Below, one piece after another: positions 17,332-27,244 of a DNA stretch of 64,000 bases. The DNA is from Paraferrimonas sp. SM1919 (lineage in GTDB: Bacteria > Pseudomonadota > Gammaproteobacteria > Enterobacterales > Shewanellaceae), in NCBI RefSeq assembly GCF_010993985.1, contig NZ_WINH01000012.1, positions 41,833 through 105,832 on the forward strand, in the 5' to 3' direction. The position numbers were made by a program, and so were the translations under genes. The notes beneath the pieces were generated by a model. That model was not told the origin of the DNA and made no database searches. It saw only the letters and a list, made by a program, of their open reading frames with translations. Every line of letters begins with the position of its first letter. Positions within the stretch are counted from its first letter, which is position 1.

Positions 17332-18680
17332 TAGCCGTTCCTCTTCTCAGCGTGTGCTGCCACTAGACCTGCGCTTTGCTCTTCAAGAGTTTGAACAATA
17401 GACTTAGAGATAGTAGAAACAATCGCGTGCATTAACATCAATGGTAACGCTGCAACCAGACCAAGTACAGTAGTCACAAGTGCCATAGAAATACCGCCAG
17501 CCATCAGTTTAGGGTCACCGGTACCGAATAGCTGAATAGATTGGAAGGTTTCAATCATACCCGTTACCGTACCAAGTAGACCTAGCATAGGCGCGATAGC
17601 CGCCATCACTTTCAGAATAGAAATCCAAGACTCAATTGTAGGGGTTTCTTTCAGAATTGCTTCGTCCAGTTTCAGCTCAATGGTTTCAACATCAGCAGAC
17701 TTGTTGTCGTGGTAAGCCTTAAGGATACGACCTAGGGCGTTATCCGCTTTAGGGTTAGCCACGTCTTTCATTTGAGCTTTAACTTTTGAATTAACTAAAG
17801 TTAATACTACAAGTCTCCAGATTGCAATCGCAAAGCCGATGCCTAGCAACCATATGATAATTTGACCAACTGGGCCACCCTTTTCAATACGCTCTTCTAA
17901 AGTCGCACGTTGAGTGAATACTCTTAGTAGTACGCCTGATGATGGGTCAACATAGAAAGGTGCGAAGCCTTCGGTGGTCGCTTGCCAATCAGCAATTGGT
18001 TCAACTTTACGGCTTTCAGGCTGGATAAGCTCTTTAATAATACTTAATTCGTCATCCCAAACTACGTATTCACCGTCAGCAACAAGGTTGAAAGGACCAA
18101 TACGTGAAACTTCGGTTTCACGTTTTTGACCGTCAGCACCCGTCACTTCAGCGTTAAACTTAACAACTTTAGCAGACTGAGCCATTTCAAATAGGTAAGT
18201 TTCCCAGAACTTACGAAGTTGCTCGATACGTGGTAGCTCTTTTGACAGACCTAATTCAGTCACAAACTGATGACGGTTAGGGAACTGTGCAGAGATGTTT
18301 GAACCCATTAGGTGACCAGCTAAATCGCCAGTGTATTGCTTAACAACACCAAACATCTCGCCTAAGTCACCTTGGGCAATTTTACGTTGCTCAATTAACT
18401 GAGCAATTTTTTGCTCGTTATCAATGATGGCTTTCTTTAAACGTTCGCCACGAGCTTGCTCGTCAGCTAGTGCTTTTTTAGCCTTGCTAAGCAGTGCGTT
18501 TTGCTTGTTCATGTCGGCGCGGAATTCAGCTTCACGTTGCTTATTAACTTTAGCACCTGCACTGTTTAATTGTTTTACTTCTTTTAGAAGGCCATCAAGA
18601 GAGCCAGAAGTTTGTGCTTGAGCGCCTGCTGATAAGCCAAAGGCTGCTGCAACTAATACAGAAGTGATTAACTTTTTCAT
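17331..18680 (-). CDS. ttpC: TtpC-like MotA/TolQ/ExbB protein with large periplasmic domain
   Basis: This 449-residue protein has a signal peptide (MKKLITSVLVAAAFGLSAGAQAQ), then a coiled-coil region (residues about 30-95, rich in Lys, Glu and Ala). A roughly 170-residue periplasmic domain follows. The C-terminal three-helix ExbB-like domain contains VMAAIAPMLGLLGTVTGMIETF. In Vibrio, TtpC is required for TonB2-dependent but not TonB1-dependent iron uptake. The gene overlaps both neighbours by one base, which supports tightly coupled expression in the operon. Confidence 0.92.
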   Translation of the reverse strand: MKKLITSVLVAAAFGLSAGAQAQTSGSLDGLLKEVKQLNSAGAKVNKQREAEFRADMNKQNALLSKAKKALADEQARGERLKKAIIDNEQKIAQLIEQRKIAQGDLGEMFGVVKQYTGDLAGHLMGSNISAQFPNRHQFVTELGLSKELPRIEQLRKFWETYLFEMAQSAKVVKFNAEVTGADGQKRETEVSRIGPFNLVADGEYVVWDDELSIIKELIQPESRKVEPIADWQATTEGFAPFYVDPSSGVLLRVFTQRATLEERIEKGGPVGQIIIWLLGIGFAIAIWRLVVLTLVNSKVKAQMKDVANPKADNALGRILKAYHDNKSADVETIELKLDEAILKETPTIESWISILKVMAAIAPMLGLLGTVTGMIETFQSIQLFGTGDPKLMAGGISMALVTTVLGLVAALPLMLMHAIVSTISKSIVQTLEEQSAGLVAAHAEKRNG

Positions 18681-19471
18681 TATTGTGCACTCTCCGCTGC
18701 AGGGATTGGTAATGAGAACAGGTCATTGGCGCCCTGTTTACGTGCGATACGAATACCTTTGGTTAATTCACGTAGGTATTGCTCATCTAACTCGCTCCAA
18801 GTCTTAGAGTCTGCGTCGTACATCCAAGCTTGTTTTTGGTCTTGGCTTTGTGCGAACAGCGCAACACGGCCTAGACGGAAGAAGTCAACTAAAGCACCCT
18901 TACCGCTACCATCTACGTCTAGGGTACCAGCGTAAGCACCAATTGAACGACCATAGTCAGTTTCAATGCTGTAAGCATCAAAGATAAGACGGAATTTTTC
19001 TGCAAGAGAAATATCTGCTTTACCTCGAATGTCTTGAAGGTTTTGAACACGGTTAGCACGAGTTTCAGCGTTGAAAGGTAGATCCAAAGCAACGAATTTA
19101 TCTAGTGCGCTAACCATATCATCCATTAAAGGCACAACCGCTTGACGAAGAGTGTCAACGTAGTCGATATCTTTTTGGATTAACGCCATCTCAGCTTCTT
19201 GGTCAGCAACTTGAGCAGCAAGGTAATCGTTGTAGCCTTTTAGCGACTCACGAGTATCTTCTGTCTGATTGTATTGAAATAACAAGTCTTGAGTTTGATC
19301 GAAGTACTTGTTGATTTTAACTTGTGACTTTTCTGCAGCAACATGAGTTTTTGTTACTGAGTTTTGTAAGCCACCTAGTTCTGTAGCATTTACGCTACCA
19401 GCAAAAGCTAAGGCACCAACCAGTGCACTTGCTAATTTAGTTTTTGAACTTAACTTGGACATAATTCCCAA
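18680..19471 (-). CDS. DUF3450 family protein, first gene of the TonB2 operon
   Basis: This 263-residue periplasmic protein has a signal peptide (SKTKLASALVGALAFAGSVNA). A long N-terminal coiled coil follows (residues about 35-120, with repeated Gln/Lys/Glu heptads). The C-terminal globular part contains GRSIGAYAGTLDVDG and GRVALFAQSQDQKQAWMYD. It matches DUF3450, which heads TtpC-TonB2 operons in Vibrio and Shewanella. The function is unknown; binding TtpC in the periplasm is a reasonable guess. The start could be at MSKLSSK, four codons in. Confidence 0.88.
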   Translation of the reverse strand: MGIMSKLSSKTKLASALVGALAFAGSVNATELGGLQNSVTKTHVAAEKSQVKINKYFDQTQDLLFQYNQTEDTRESLKGYNDYLAAQVADQEAEMALIQKDIDYVDTLRQAVVPLMDDMVSALDKFVALDLPFNAETRANRVQNLQDIRGKADISLAEKFRLIFDAYSIETDYGRSIGAYAGTLDVDGSGKGALVDFFRLGRVALFAQSQDQKQAWMYDADSKTWSELDEQYLRELTKGIRIARKQGANDLFSLPIPAAESAQ

Positions 19472-19910
19472 CCAAAAATGTGTTTTATTAATAGGGGCTA
19501 ACTTTTAGCCTCTTGCGAGGTAGAAAATTAAAGCCAACTCCTATTAACGTTTGTTGATTTTATATTCCCCTCTCTCTACTCACTTTTACATAAGTAGACC
19601 CGATGGGCATAATTCCACAGAAACAAGTAAAGTGTCAACTCGATCACAAAGATTAACAGCCAGTTTGACAAAGGTTTCGAGCATTAATTAAGCAAACGAG
19701 CAAAATACCATCTTTCCACAAATCCCCATAACAAACCATTAACAAACCTTGATCAGCTACACACCAAGCCGCAAACAGCCTGTTTACTTGGTTTTTCATT
19801 TTTTTTGCTAAAACCCAGCAAAAAATTAACAAACTCAAAACACACTTACTTGTAAAGGCAGCCCCATAAAAGGATAGCCCCATAAAACTATATTTTTAAT
19901 GATTTAACCA
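19472..19910. other. Long leader region upstream of the TonB2 operon, no gene recognised
   Basis: About 440 bases separate the TonB2 operon from the porin gene's terminator. I see no convincing Fur box and no conserved coding frame. A minus-strand TATAAA near 19560 may be a -10 element. Two copies of GCCCCATAAAA occur 16 bases apart (19861 and 19877). A 76-codon minus-strand frame at 19653-19883 has no ribosome binding site and no family resemblance, so I do not call it a gene. Confidence 0.4.
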
Positions 19911-19935
19911 AAAAAAAAGCGCCCTAAGGCGCTTT
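19911..19935 (-). terminator. Rho-independent terminator of the porin gene
   Basis: AAAGCGCC (19916-19923) pairs with GGCGCTTT (19928-19935) around a 4-nt loop. On the minus strand it is followed by nine T. It lies 15 bases past the porin stop. Confidence 0.92.
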
Positions 19936-19950
19936 AAATTAACTTTTCTT

Positions 19951-21108
19951 CTAGATGTAGTAACGAACACCAAAGCCTAGACCGTCACGCTCGCCTTGCT
20001 TCATCAACTCTACCCAATTTTGATCAGCGCCTGAGAATTCACTCAGATCTTTGCGCACTTCAAAGTACATTGTGGTTTTACCCCAGATGTAGTGAATGCC
20101 AGCGGTCATAAATTGACGCTTAAAATTGTGGTTAATTCCTGCAACATCTGATTGACCATCAAGAATATTGTAGCTTGCCATTAAACGGATATTGTTCTGG
20201 AAAGTATAACCCGCAAGCGATTCTAGACCCCAAGCATCTCTAATTAGGTAGCCAGCGTTATCCACGTCATGGTTTTGCTGTTGGTTAACGTTTACAGAAA
20301 GGTAAGAACCTTGTTCATCCCAGTTGCCACCATAGGTAAAGCTTGCACCGTAGATATAATCTGTCTCTTCAACAGCTTGGCCTTTAATAACACCTTCAAA
20401 TTTACCAGTGTTGGCACCGACTAAAATCTTTAAGTCATCATTCACTTGATACTTAGAAGAGAAACCAACTGTACCGTTGAAACGAACTTTATTCACTGAA
20501 CCATCAGTAGAAGTAATGTTTTTCAGCTCAACTTCTTGTTTCTTGAATTGACCTTGCAGTGCGATATCAAAATCACCGAAACTGTTGCGGTACTGAATCG
20601 CATTGTCTGCACGACCTGTACCGTTTACACCACCATCACTGTGGAAGGTGTAAGTACCAGAAGTGTTGCCATCCCAAACATGGTGAATGTTGGTATTGCC
20701 CACTACGTCATACCATACCGACCATTGTTTACCGATGCTAATGCTGCCTAAATCTTCATTACCAATACCAACATAACCTAAGCGATTATGCATAAATTGG
20801 CCCTTGCCTGACTGAGCTTGAAATTTTGAGTCAGCATTATAAATAAGCTTTGACTCACCAACTGGATTCACACCCCATTCAAATTTCATGAAGCTGTTCC
20901 AGCCGTTACCCATATCACGATTGAAAGCAAAGTTAATACGAGAAGCACCGTTAACAACTTCAGTGTCACCGCCATGGTTAACAACGCGTGCGTCTAACCA
21001 ACCACCAACACTCATGGTATCTTTGCCGTCATTGTATAGTTCAATTGCGCTAACACTTGGTGCAGCGACTGCAGCGGTTAACGCTGTTGCTAATAATGTC
21101 TTTTTCAT
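19951..21108 (-). CDS. Gram-negative general porin
   Basis: This 385-residue outer-membrane protein starts with a signal peptide ending at SVSA|IELY. It continues as alternating amphipathic strands with typical porin wording (SVGGWLDARVV, NRLGYVGIGNEDLGSISIGKQWSVWYD, NAIQYRN). The last residues are FGVRYYI, an aromatic-rich terminal strand recognised by the BAM machinery. The N-terminal segment, with a loop of the LGSISIGKQ type, matches the trimeric OmpC/PhoE-like superfamily (porin_4). It should allow passive diffusion of small solutes. Selectivity cannot be read from sequence. It is monocistronic. Confidence 0.9.
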   Translation of the reverse strand: MKKTLLATALTAAVAAPSVSAIELYNDGKDTMSVGGWLDARVVNHGGDTEVVNGASRINFAFNRDMGNGWNSFMKFEWGVNPVGESKLIYNADSKFQAQSGKGQFMHNRLGYVGIGNEDLGSISIGKQWSVWYDVVGNTNIHHVWDGNTSGTYTFHSDGGVNGTGRADNAIQYRNSFGDFDIALQGQFKKQEVELKNITSTDGSVNKVRFNGTVGFSSKYQVNDDLKILVGANTGKFEGVIKGQAVEETDYIYGASFTYGGNWDEQGSYLSVNVNQQQNHDVDNAGYLIRDAWGLESLAGYTFQNNIRLMASYNILDGQSDVAGINHNFKRQFMTAGIHYIWGKTTMYFEVRKDLSEFSGADQNWVELMKQGERDGLGFGVRYYI

Positions 21109-21327
21109 CGTAAAACCTAAGTTGTTTGACTTGACTTAATTTCAGTTAAGGCAAGCCTATCAAAGGCATTTTCGGGTGACTAGAAGCATTGATTAAATCC
21201 CAGCAATTAACACCAACAACATCACCAAAGGTTAACATTTAAGCAGCAAAGGCAATATTGCATTTACTTATCATCAGGAACAATAACACCTAATATCACA
21301 TTATTGTTTTTTTCAATTTGAAGTGCA

Positions 21328-23640
21328 TCACAAAAAAGTATCTTGTCTGGAGACTAGATCACTAAAGTTAATTCCCTGCTGCTCCAAAATTGGCTCGACT
21401 ATTGGTAACACCTGTTTTTGCTGATAATAGTAATAATCTATAGGGCTGCTCAGGCATTCTATTGGTTGAGCCCCCGCCAGCGTCATCAAATAGCGAATGC
21501 TTTTACCTCTCGCTAGTGGCTTTTTTAAATGATTTTGCAAAATTCGAGCGGCCTGTACATGAGGTGCGTTGGCTTTATAATCTTCTATCGGTTGCTTTAA
21601 TCTCTTTTCAAAGACTAATTGCTTATCCAGCTTCCCCTGCCACAGTTGTTCTATCAAATTACTGAGCAGTTCCTTAATGGCTTTATTCTCAAACCATTTT
21701 TTATAAACTTTAGGCTGCAAAGTTTTTGCTAAATCACTCCAATCTGATCGCACGCTCTCCATCCCTTTAAATGTTAATTGCAGCTCATCTTGTACCATCA
21801 CCGCCCCCACATACCTCTTCTTAGAGCCAACATCTGATCCCCTGAGGGTGGGCATGAAAAAATGATGGTAGTGACTTTCAAACTCTAACTCTAAAAAGCT
21901 TTGTAACTGTAATTGCTGACAATACTGATGCCACTTAGCATTAATATGTTGAACTAACTCACTGCCTAGTGCTTGGTAGCTCCCTTGATATTCAGCCTTC
22001 GGTAACACAAAGGTTGAATCAGTGTCGCCATAAATCACCGTATGGCCAAGCTCCTCAAGCCATACTTTGGTTTGCTTCATGATTTGATGACCACGCATGG
22101 TTATACTGGAAGCCAGCTGCGGATGATGAAAGCGGCACACCTTTGACCCCAGGATGCCATACATCGAATTCATAATAATTTTAATGGCTTGGGATAACGG
22201 CTGATCTTGTTCTTTTTTTGCCTGCTCGCGGGACTCGGCCAAGGAGCGGATAATATCGGGCAATATTGGATTATCACGGCTGAATTTAGTCCCTAACATA
22301 CCATCGACATCACTCTCTTTAGGATCCAGCTTAGCCAGCGCCCTGCCTCTGGGATCAATTAAGAAGGTACGAATAATCGAAGGGTATAGCGACTTATAAT
22401 CGAGCACCAAAATATTCTGATAGCGTCCCGGAATCGAATTCATGACAAAGCCACCGGGGCTCACACCTAAAGGTACCTTGGGAAAATTTGGCGCGACAAA
22501 CCCTAAGCGGTGCATTCTAGGTAAATATAGGTTTTCAAATGCCGCCACCGAAGCGCCACTTCTGCCCAACTCTAATCCAGTAAGCTTGGCTCGCTCAATC
22601 GCAAATTCAAGTAATTGGGTCTTGGCAAATATATCTAACACTAACTGACAATCTTGCAAGTTATAAAAGGCCAAAGCAGGTTTATCATGCTCAAATTGCC
22701 ACTCAATTTTAGCTAATCTATTATCAACATCATCTGTGGCCTTGCCCCTTCCTAATAATTGCTGGGCAACGACTTCTAAAGAATACCTGGGAAATTGGTA
22801 ATAGGCTGCTCTGATCCATTCAATGCCGTCTAATACCACCCGTCCCGGCAGCACTAAAGTATCAAATTTATATACGTCTTTGACCTTCCATCTTAATGGT
22901 GTAAACCCCCTGCCTATGTTTAACTCCATCCGATAAAGTGCTGCCCGGCGATAAAGTAGACTTAAATCAAAATTGATCACTGCCCACCCGATGATCACAT
23001 CAGGATCGATGCGTGCGATTTGATCAACAAAGGCCAACAGCAAACTTACTTCATCTTCGACATAAGTGATTGTTGCAGTGTCTTCACCAGCACCAATCAT
23101 CAAACACAATCGCTGCTCGTGAGTCACCAAACCGATAGAAAACAATTGCCCTTTACCACTGCACTCGATATCAAGACTTAACACCTTTAGCGGTATATCA
23201 ATCAATGCGCTTCTAGCCTGTATTAATTGTTCGGGTTCTTGATGGTTAACCCTAACTTCCATACCAAAACGAATAAATCGCTCTTGCAAAAACCTATGCT
23301 GGGGTCGAGTCTGAGTTTCATACAGCTCAAAACCTTTAGCTTCGCAATAATCCTGAGCTTGCTGCATTGTGATTTGATTATCAAAATGGACTGCGGTGAC
23401 CTCAACCCCTTCAAAAGTGGATAAAGCCAGTTGTTTATTACTCAGCGTGAACTTGGCATTTTGTTCTAGTAACGGCAATTTATGTGTCGGGCAAAAGCAA
23501 CTCCATTTAGCCTTGGGTAAGCTGACCTTCCTCGGTCCGATTTCAGTTTTAAGCCAATAATCAATACGCTGCTGTTCGCCATCAGAGTATAGCTCGCGGG
23601 TTAATAACACCCCCTTAAACTGTTCAATTATGTTATTCAT
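21328..23640 (-). CDS. polB: DNA polymerase II
   Basis: This 770-residue family B polymerase is slightly shorter than E. coli Pol II (783). The 3'-5' exonuclease motifs are present (LSLDIECSG near 155, VINFDLSLLYRR near 220). Polymerase motif A is DYKSLYPSIIRTF (near 413), motif B MNSMYGILGS and motif C YGDTDS (near 537). All catalytic Asp residues are intact. It works in replication restart and translesion synthesis and is usually SOS-induced. I did not find a clear LexA box in the 89 bases shared with the divergent dinG. Confidence 0.97.
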   Translation of the reverse strand: MNNIIEQFKGVLLTRELYSDGEQQRIDYWLKTEIGPRKVSLPKAKWSCFCPTHKLPLLEQNAKFTLSNKQLALSTFEGVEVTAVHFDNQITMQQAQDYCEAKGFELYETQTRPQHRFLQERFIRFGMEVRVNHQEPEQLIQARSALIDIPLKVLSLDIECSGKGQLFSIGLVTHEQRLCLMIGAGEDTATITYVEDEVSLLLAFVDQIARIDPDVIIGWAVINFDLSLLYRRAALYRMELNIGRGFTPLRWKVKDVYKFDTLVLPGRVVLDGIEWIRAAYYQFPRYSLEVVAQQLLGRGKATDDVDNRLAKIEWQFEHDKPALAFYNLQDCQLVLDIFAKTQLLEFAIERAKLTGLELGRSGASVAAFENLYLPRMHRLGFVAPNFPKVPLGVSPGGFVMNSIPGRYQNILVLDYKSLYPSIIRTFLIDPRGRALAKLDPKESDVDGMLGTKFSRDNPILPDIIRSLAESREQAKKEQDQPLSQAIKIIMNSMYGILGSKVCRFHHPQLASSITMRGHQIMKQTKVWLEELGHTVIYGDTDSTFVLPKAEYQGSYQALGSELVQHINAKWHQYCQQLQLQSFLELEFESHYHHFFMPTLRGSDVGSKKRYVGAVMVQDELQLTFKGMESVRSDWSDLAKTLQPKVYKKWFENKAIKELLSNLIEQLWQGKLDKQLVFEKRLKQPIEDYKANAPHVQAARILQNHLKKPLARGKSIRYLMTLAGAQPIECLSSPIDYYYYQQKQVLPIVEPILEQQGINFSDLVSRQDTFL

Positions 23641-23729
23641 AAAATTGCTTCTAGGGTATTTTCCAAAGCACTGTTATTATTTACAGCTAACTTGCCAAAA
23701 TACGATTGCCAGTGGATAAGAGTGTACCC

Positions 23730-25808
23730 ATGCTTGATGAAAAAGTGAAAACCGAAATACGCACCCTGTATCAGGCAATTGCTAAAAACTTACCTAATTT
23801 TCGTTCCCGCCGTGAACAAAATTACATGGTTGCACAAATTTCGAAAACCCTTGCAGGGGAATATGACCGCCAGAGGCGGCTAATAACGATTGAAGCTGCC
23901 ACCGGTATTGGTAAGTCTTTTGCTTACCTCCTTGGCACCATCCCACTAGCCCTCAATCAAGGTAAAACCGTTTGCATTTCAACTGCCACGGTAGCGCTGC
24001 AAGAGCAATTAGTAAATAAAGATTTACCATTAGTACAAGAATATTGCGAAAAAGACTTTAAATACGGATTAGTTAAAGGTCGCCAACGATATGTGTGTTT
24101 ATCAAAACTTGAAATGATGCTAGGAGAACAAGATGGTATGCAAGCCGCACTGTGGCAAAGCAAACCAGATAGCGCACAAGTTGAGCAGCTGCAGCAACTC
24201 TACAAAGACTACAAATCGCAACAATGGGATGGCGATATCGACAGTCTAAAAGAGCCCATCAATGAACACTTATGGGAGCAAATCGCCAGTGATAAGCACA
24301 GTTGCCAAAGACAAAATCCATCCCATCGTCATTGCCCTTTCCATAAAGCGCGTGATTTAATGGACAGTTGGGATGTGTTGGTGGTCAACCACAGCTTGTT
24401 ATTAGCAGATTTAGACCTGGGGGGCGGCATTATTCTGCCAGAACCTGAATCTATGTATTACGTGCTGGATGAGGCCCATCACTTACCCGATGTTGTCCGT
24501 AATTATTCCAGTGCCAGCACCAGCTTAAAGGCCACCAGCGACTGGTTGGCTAAACTCGACAAAACCATAGTAAAAGTCCAAAACACGGTACCTACTGACA
24601 AAATTATTGCCCCATGCCAAGGTTTGATTGATGATGCCAATGAGCTCAGTCAATATATGATGCAATTATTTAGCTATTGCGACATGAGTGGCGAACTCTT
24701 TAATAACGAAGAACAGCGTTTTCGATTTCCCCATGGTGTGGTACCTGACAGTTTAACCATTTTAGTTGAAAACCTAACCACAACTTCCAACCATTGCTTA
24801 AAACACTTAACTAAAATCCAGTCTATGATCACTGAGGCGGTTAAAGATGATGAATTAGCAAACCATCTAGCCGAACCCTTGTTAGCTGAGAATGGCTATA
24901 TTTTACAAAGAGTGGAAAATCTTAATAAGCTCTGGAAAATGTATAATCGTGAAGACCATCCCCATGCTGCCCCCTACGCCCGTTGGCTAGACAAAAGTAC
25001 AAATACCAAGAATATGGAATACCTTGCAAGCGCCTCGCCAATTGAGGTAGGTTTTTTATTAGAAGATATGCTGTGGAGCAAGGCCGCAGGGGTGGTGCTG
25101 TGCAGTGCGACTTTAAGGGCGCTCGGTAAATTTGATCATTTTTGTCATCAAGTTGGAATTAAACAAAATGATGGCAGTCAATACTTAGCCTTAGCTTCGC
25201 CTTTCGATTTCCAAAATAATGCTGCTTTAGTTATCCCTAAAATGCAATTTGAACCAAGCAATGTTGCCGACTTTACAAAGGAGCTGATCAAATTATTACC
25301 GAACCTTATAAAGGATGAGCAGGCCACGTTAGTATTATTCTCTTCCTATCGACAAATGGAAGAAGTCGCCTCTGGCATTCGAGGCAAATTAGAAATGCCA
25401 TTGTTAATTCAAGGAGAAATCCCAAGACAACACTTGCTTGCCCAGCACAAAAAGCGTTGTGATAACAATCAACCCAGTGTGATTTTTGGTACCAGTTCAT
25501 TATCAGAAGGGTTAGATTTACCAGGGGATTATTTAACAAATTTGATTATCACAAAACTGCCTTTTGCTGTGCCTACCTCACCAGTAGAAGAAGCTCACAG
25601 TGAATATATTAAATTTAAAGGGGGTAACCCTTTTATGCAACTAACGGTTCCAGATGCATCCCGCAAACTCATTCAAAGTTGCGGCAGATTACTAAGGAAC
25701 GAAGATGATTATGGCAAAATCACTATTTTAGATAAACGCCTTTTAACTCGTCGCTATGGCAGTGCACTTTTGAACGCTTTGCCACCTTATCGGCGCCTTT
25801 TCCAATAA
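23730..25808 (+). CDS. dinG: DinG-type ATP-dependent DNA helicase
   Basis: This XPD-like superfamily 2 helicase (692 residues) unwinds R-loops and D-loops. The ATG at 23730 is chosen over a TTG at 23706 because it aligns with the start of E. coli DinG (MLDEKVKTEIRTLYQAI). Walker A is EAATGIGKS (near 57) and the DEAH box is VLDEAHH (near 246). Iron-sulfur cluster cysteines are in RYVCLSK, SCQRQ and HRHCPFHK. Motif VI is QSCGRLLR. The next gene starts inside the stop codon. It is divergent from polB, another repair gene. Confidence 0.95.
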   Translation: MLDEKVKTEIRTLYQAIAKNLPNFRSRREQNYMVAQISKTLAGEYDRQRRLITIEAATGIGKSFAYLLGTIPLALNQGKTVCISTATVALQEQLVNKDLPLVQEYCEKDFKYGLVKGRQRYVCLSKLEMMLGEQDGMQAALWQSKPDSAQVEQLQQLYKDYKSQQWDGDIDSLKEPINEHLWEQIASDKHSCQRQNPSHRHCPFHKARDLMDSWDVLVVNHSLLLADLDLGGGIILPEPESMYYVLDEAHHLPDVVRNYSSASTSLKATSDWLAKLDKTIVKVQNTVPTDKIIAPCQGLIDDANELSQYMMQLFSYCDMSGELFNNEEQRFRFPHGVVPDSLTILVENLTTTSNHCLKHLTKIQSMITEAVKDDELANHLAEPLLAENGYILQRVENLNKLWKMYNREDHPHAAPYARWLDKSTNTKNMEYLASASPIEVGFLLEDMLWSKAAGVVLCSATLRALGKFDHFCHQVGIKQNDGSQYLALASPFDFQNNAALVIPKMQFEPSNVADFTKELIKLLPNLIKDEQATLVLFSSYRQMEEVASGIRGKLEMPLLIQGEIPRQHLLAQHKKRCDNNQPSVIFGTSSLSEGLDLPGDYLTNLIITKLPFAVPTSPVEEAHSEYIKFKGGNPFMQLTVPDASRKLIQSCGRLLRNEDDYGKITILDKRLLTRRYGSALLNALPPYRRLFQ

Positions 25809-26593
25809 TGGAGATTTCTTTGGAATTTATTCTTGAACCACAAACTTGGTTAATATTAGCGGTTATCGCCTTTGTTGCAGGCTTCATTGATGCCATTGCT
25901 GGTGGCGGTGGATTATTGACCATCCCGGCCTTGTTAACTTGTGGTTTACCACCACATTTAACTTTAGGAACCAATAAACTGGCCGCGACTTTTGGTAGCG
26001 CCACTGCAAGTTATGCCTACTTCAAGAAAAAGCTCTTTAACCCGCTGTTTTGGCAGTGGAGCTTTTATGCCACCCTCAGCGGCGCTTGTATTGGCACTTT
26101 GATGGTCAATTTTATTGATGCCACAATTTTAGAAAAAGCTCTACCCTTGCTGATCATATCAATCGCGATCTACACCTTTTTTACCCGTGGCCAAGAAGAA
26201 TCAGAACATACGTTACCGGTAGCGGGAAAAAGCTTAACCATAAAACAAATAACACAAGGCCTTAGTTTGGGATTTTATGATGGCTTCGCCGGTCCCGGTA
26301 CCGGCGCATTTTGGACCGCATCATCGATGGCGCTCTATAAATTAAACTTATTATTAAGTTGTGGCCTTGCCCGTTCGATGAATTTTGTAAGTAACTTTAC
26401 TTCCCTGATAGTATTCATCTATCTAGGCAAAGTTAATTGGGCCCTCGGCTTAACCATGGGCTTATGTATCATGGTTGGCGCTTTTTTTGGGGCTCGCTTT
26501 GCAATTCGCTTTGGTAGCAAATTTATTCGCCCTATCTTCATTACCATGGTCGTGATACTGTCATTACAACTCGCATCGGAAGCATGGCTTTAA
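25808..26593 (+). CDS. TSUP/TauE-SafE family membrane transporter (YfcA-like)
   Basis: This 261-residue protein has about eight membrane helices. It shows the family's duplicated signature: IDAIAGGGGLLTIPALL near residue 30, and GFYDGFAGPGTGAFWT with AGPGTGAF in the second half. TSUP proteins move sulfonates, sulfite or other organic anions across the inner membrane. This member is closest in wording to E. coli YfcA, whose substrate is unclear. The ATG overlaps the dinG stop codon, and priC follows with no gap. Confidence 0.88.
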   Translation: MEISLEFILEPQTWLILAVIAFVAGFIDAIAGGGGLLTIPALLTCGLPPHLTLGTNKLAATFGSATASYAYFKKKLFNPLFWQWSFYATLSGACIGTLMVNFIDATILEKALPLLIISIAIYTFFTRGQEESEHTLPVAGKSLTIKQITQGLSLGFYDGFAGPGTGAFWTASSMALYKLNLLLSCGLARSMNFVSNFTSLIVFIYLGKVNWALGLTMGLCIMVGAFFGARFAIRFGSKFIRPIFITMVVILSLQLASEAWL

Positions 26594-27244
26594 ATGATGA
26601 AACAAAACGCTATCGACAGGCTGTATCAGCAATTAAAACAACTTGAACAACAAGCTCTGAACCATGATGCCGCTCTAAATGAAGACAGCGCAAAATTACT
26701 TGCTAATCACAGTCGCTTTAACCACAGCTTATTTGAGCAACATGGTGCCAAGTTAGGCCCTTGCATTAAACAAATTGAAGGGGATATCAAGCGCTTAGAA
26801 AGGTTACTAAATAGGGGCACTACGGGGCCGCTTGCCTTATCTTTAATGGGGCAAATAGAAGATAAATTTAAAGCCTTATCAACGGCTCTAGTCACAACTA
26901 AGCTTGATATCAAAAATCAAATTTATAGTCGCAATTCCAAACGCAAAAGTTATCAAGCTAAAGTGGCTGCCCATCATTCTAACAATCCTTATCATTGGAT
27001 TGCAGCGACCGTAATGCAGTCGAGCCATTCCATGCATCAAGAGTTAGCGAAACATCAACATTGGTTAGAAAAACTCGAAGACAAAGCAAAAGAACAACAA
27101 AGAACCCTTGATTTTTGTCGGGATGACCAAAAAATAAAATTACAACAGGACATCTTACAAACCCATAAACGCATTGGGCAATGTCGTAAAGCAATGGATT
27201 ATTTACAACAAAACATCTACCGAATTGAAGGTAAATACAGATGA
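26594..27244 (+). CDS. priC: Primosomal replication protein PriC-like
   Basis: This 216-residue, mostly helical, Gln- and Lys-rich protein matches the PriC family. An N-terminal helix (DRLYQQLKQLEQQALNHDAAL) is followed by a conserved FNHSLFEQHG...IEGDIKRLERLL region. PriC helps reload the DnaB replicative helicase at stalled forks by remodelling SSB. Tandem ATGs make the start uncertain by one codon. It lies between the transporter and DUF2057 genes with end overlaps, so it is probably in the dinG operon. Confidence 0.78.
   Translation: MMKQNAIDRLYQQLKQLEQQALNHDAALNEDSAKLLANHSRFNHSLFEQHGAKLGPCIKQIEGDIKRLERLLNRGTTGPLALSLMGQIEDKFKALSTALVTTKLDIKNQIYSRNSKRKSYQAKVAAHHSNNPYHWIAATVMQSSHSMHQELAKHQHWLEKLEDKAKEQQRTLDFCRDDQKIKLQQDILQTHKRIGQCRKAMDYLQQNIYRIEGKYR

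Noticed and set aside
19472..19660. Fur box in front of the TonB2 operon
   Set aside because: No inverted repeat of the GATAATGAT-NAT-CATTATC type was found on either strand.
19653..19883. Minus-strand frame of 76 codons in the leader of the TonB2 operon
   Set aside because: There is no Shine-Dalgarno and no family resemblance. It lies in a repeat-bearing AT-rich spacer, so it is probably chance.
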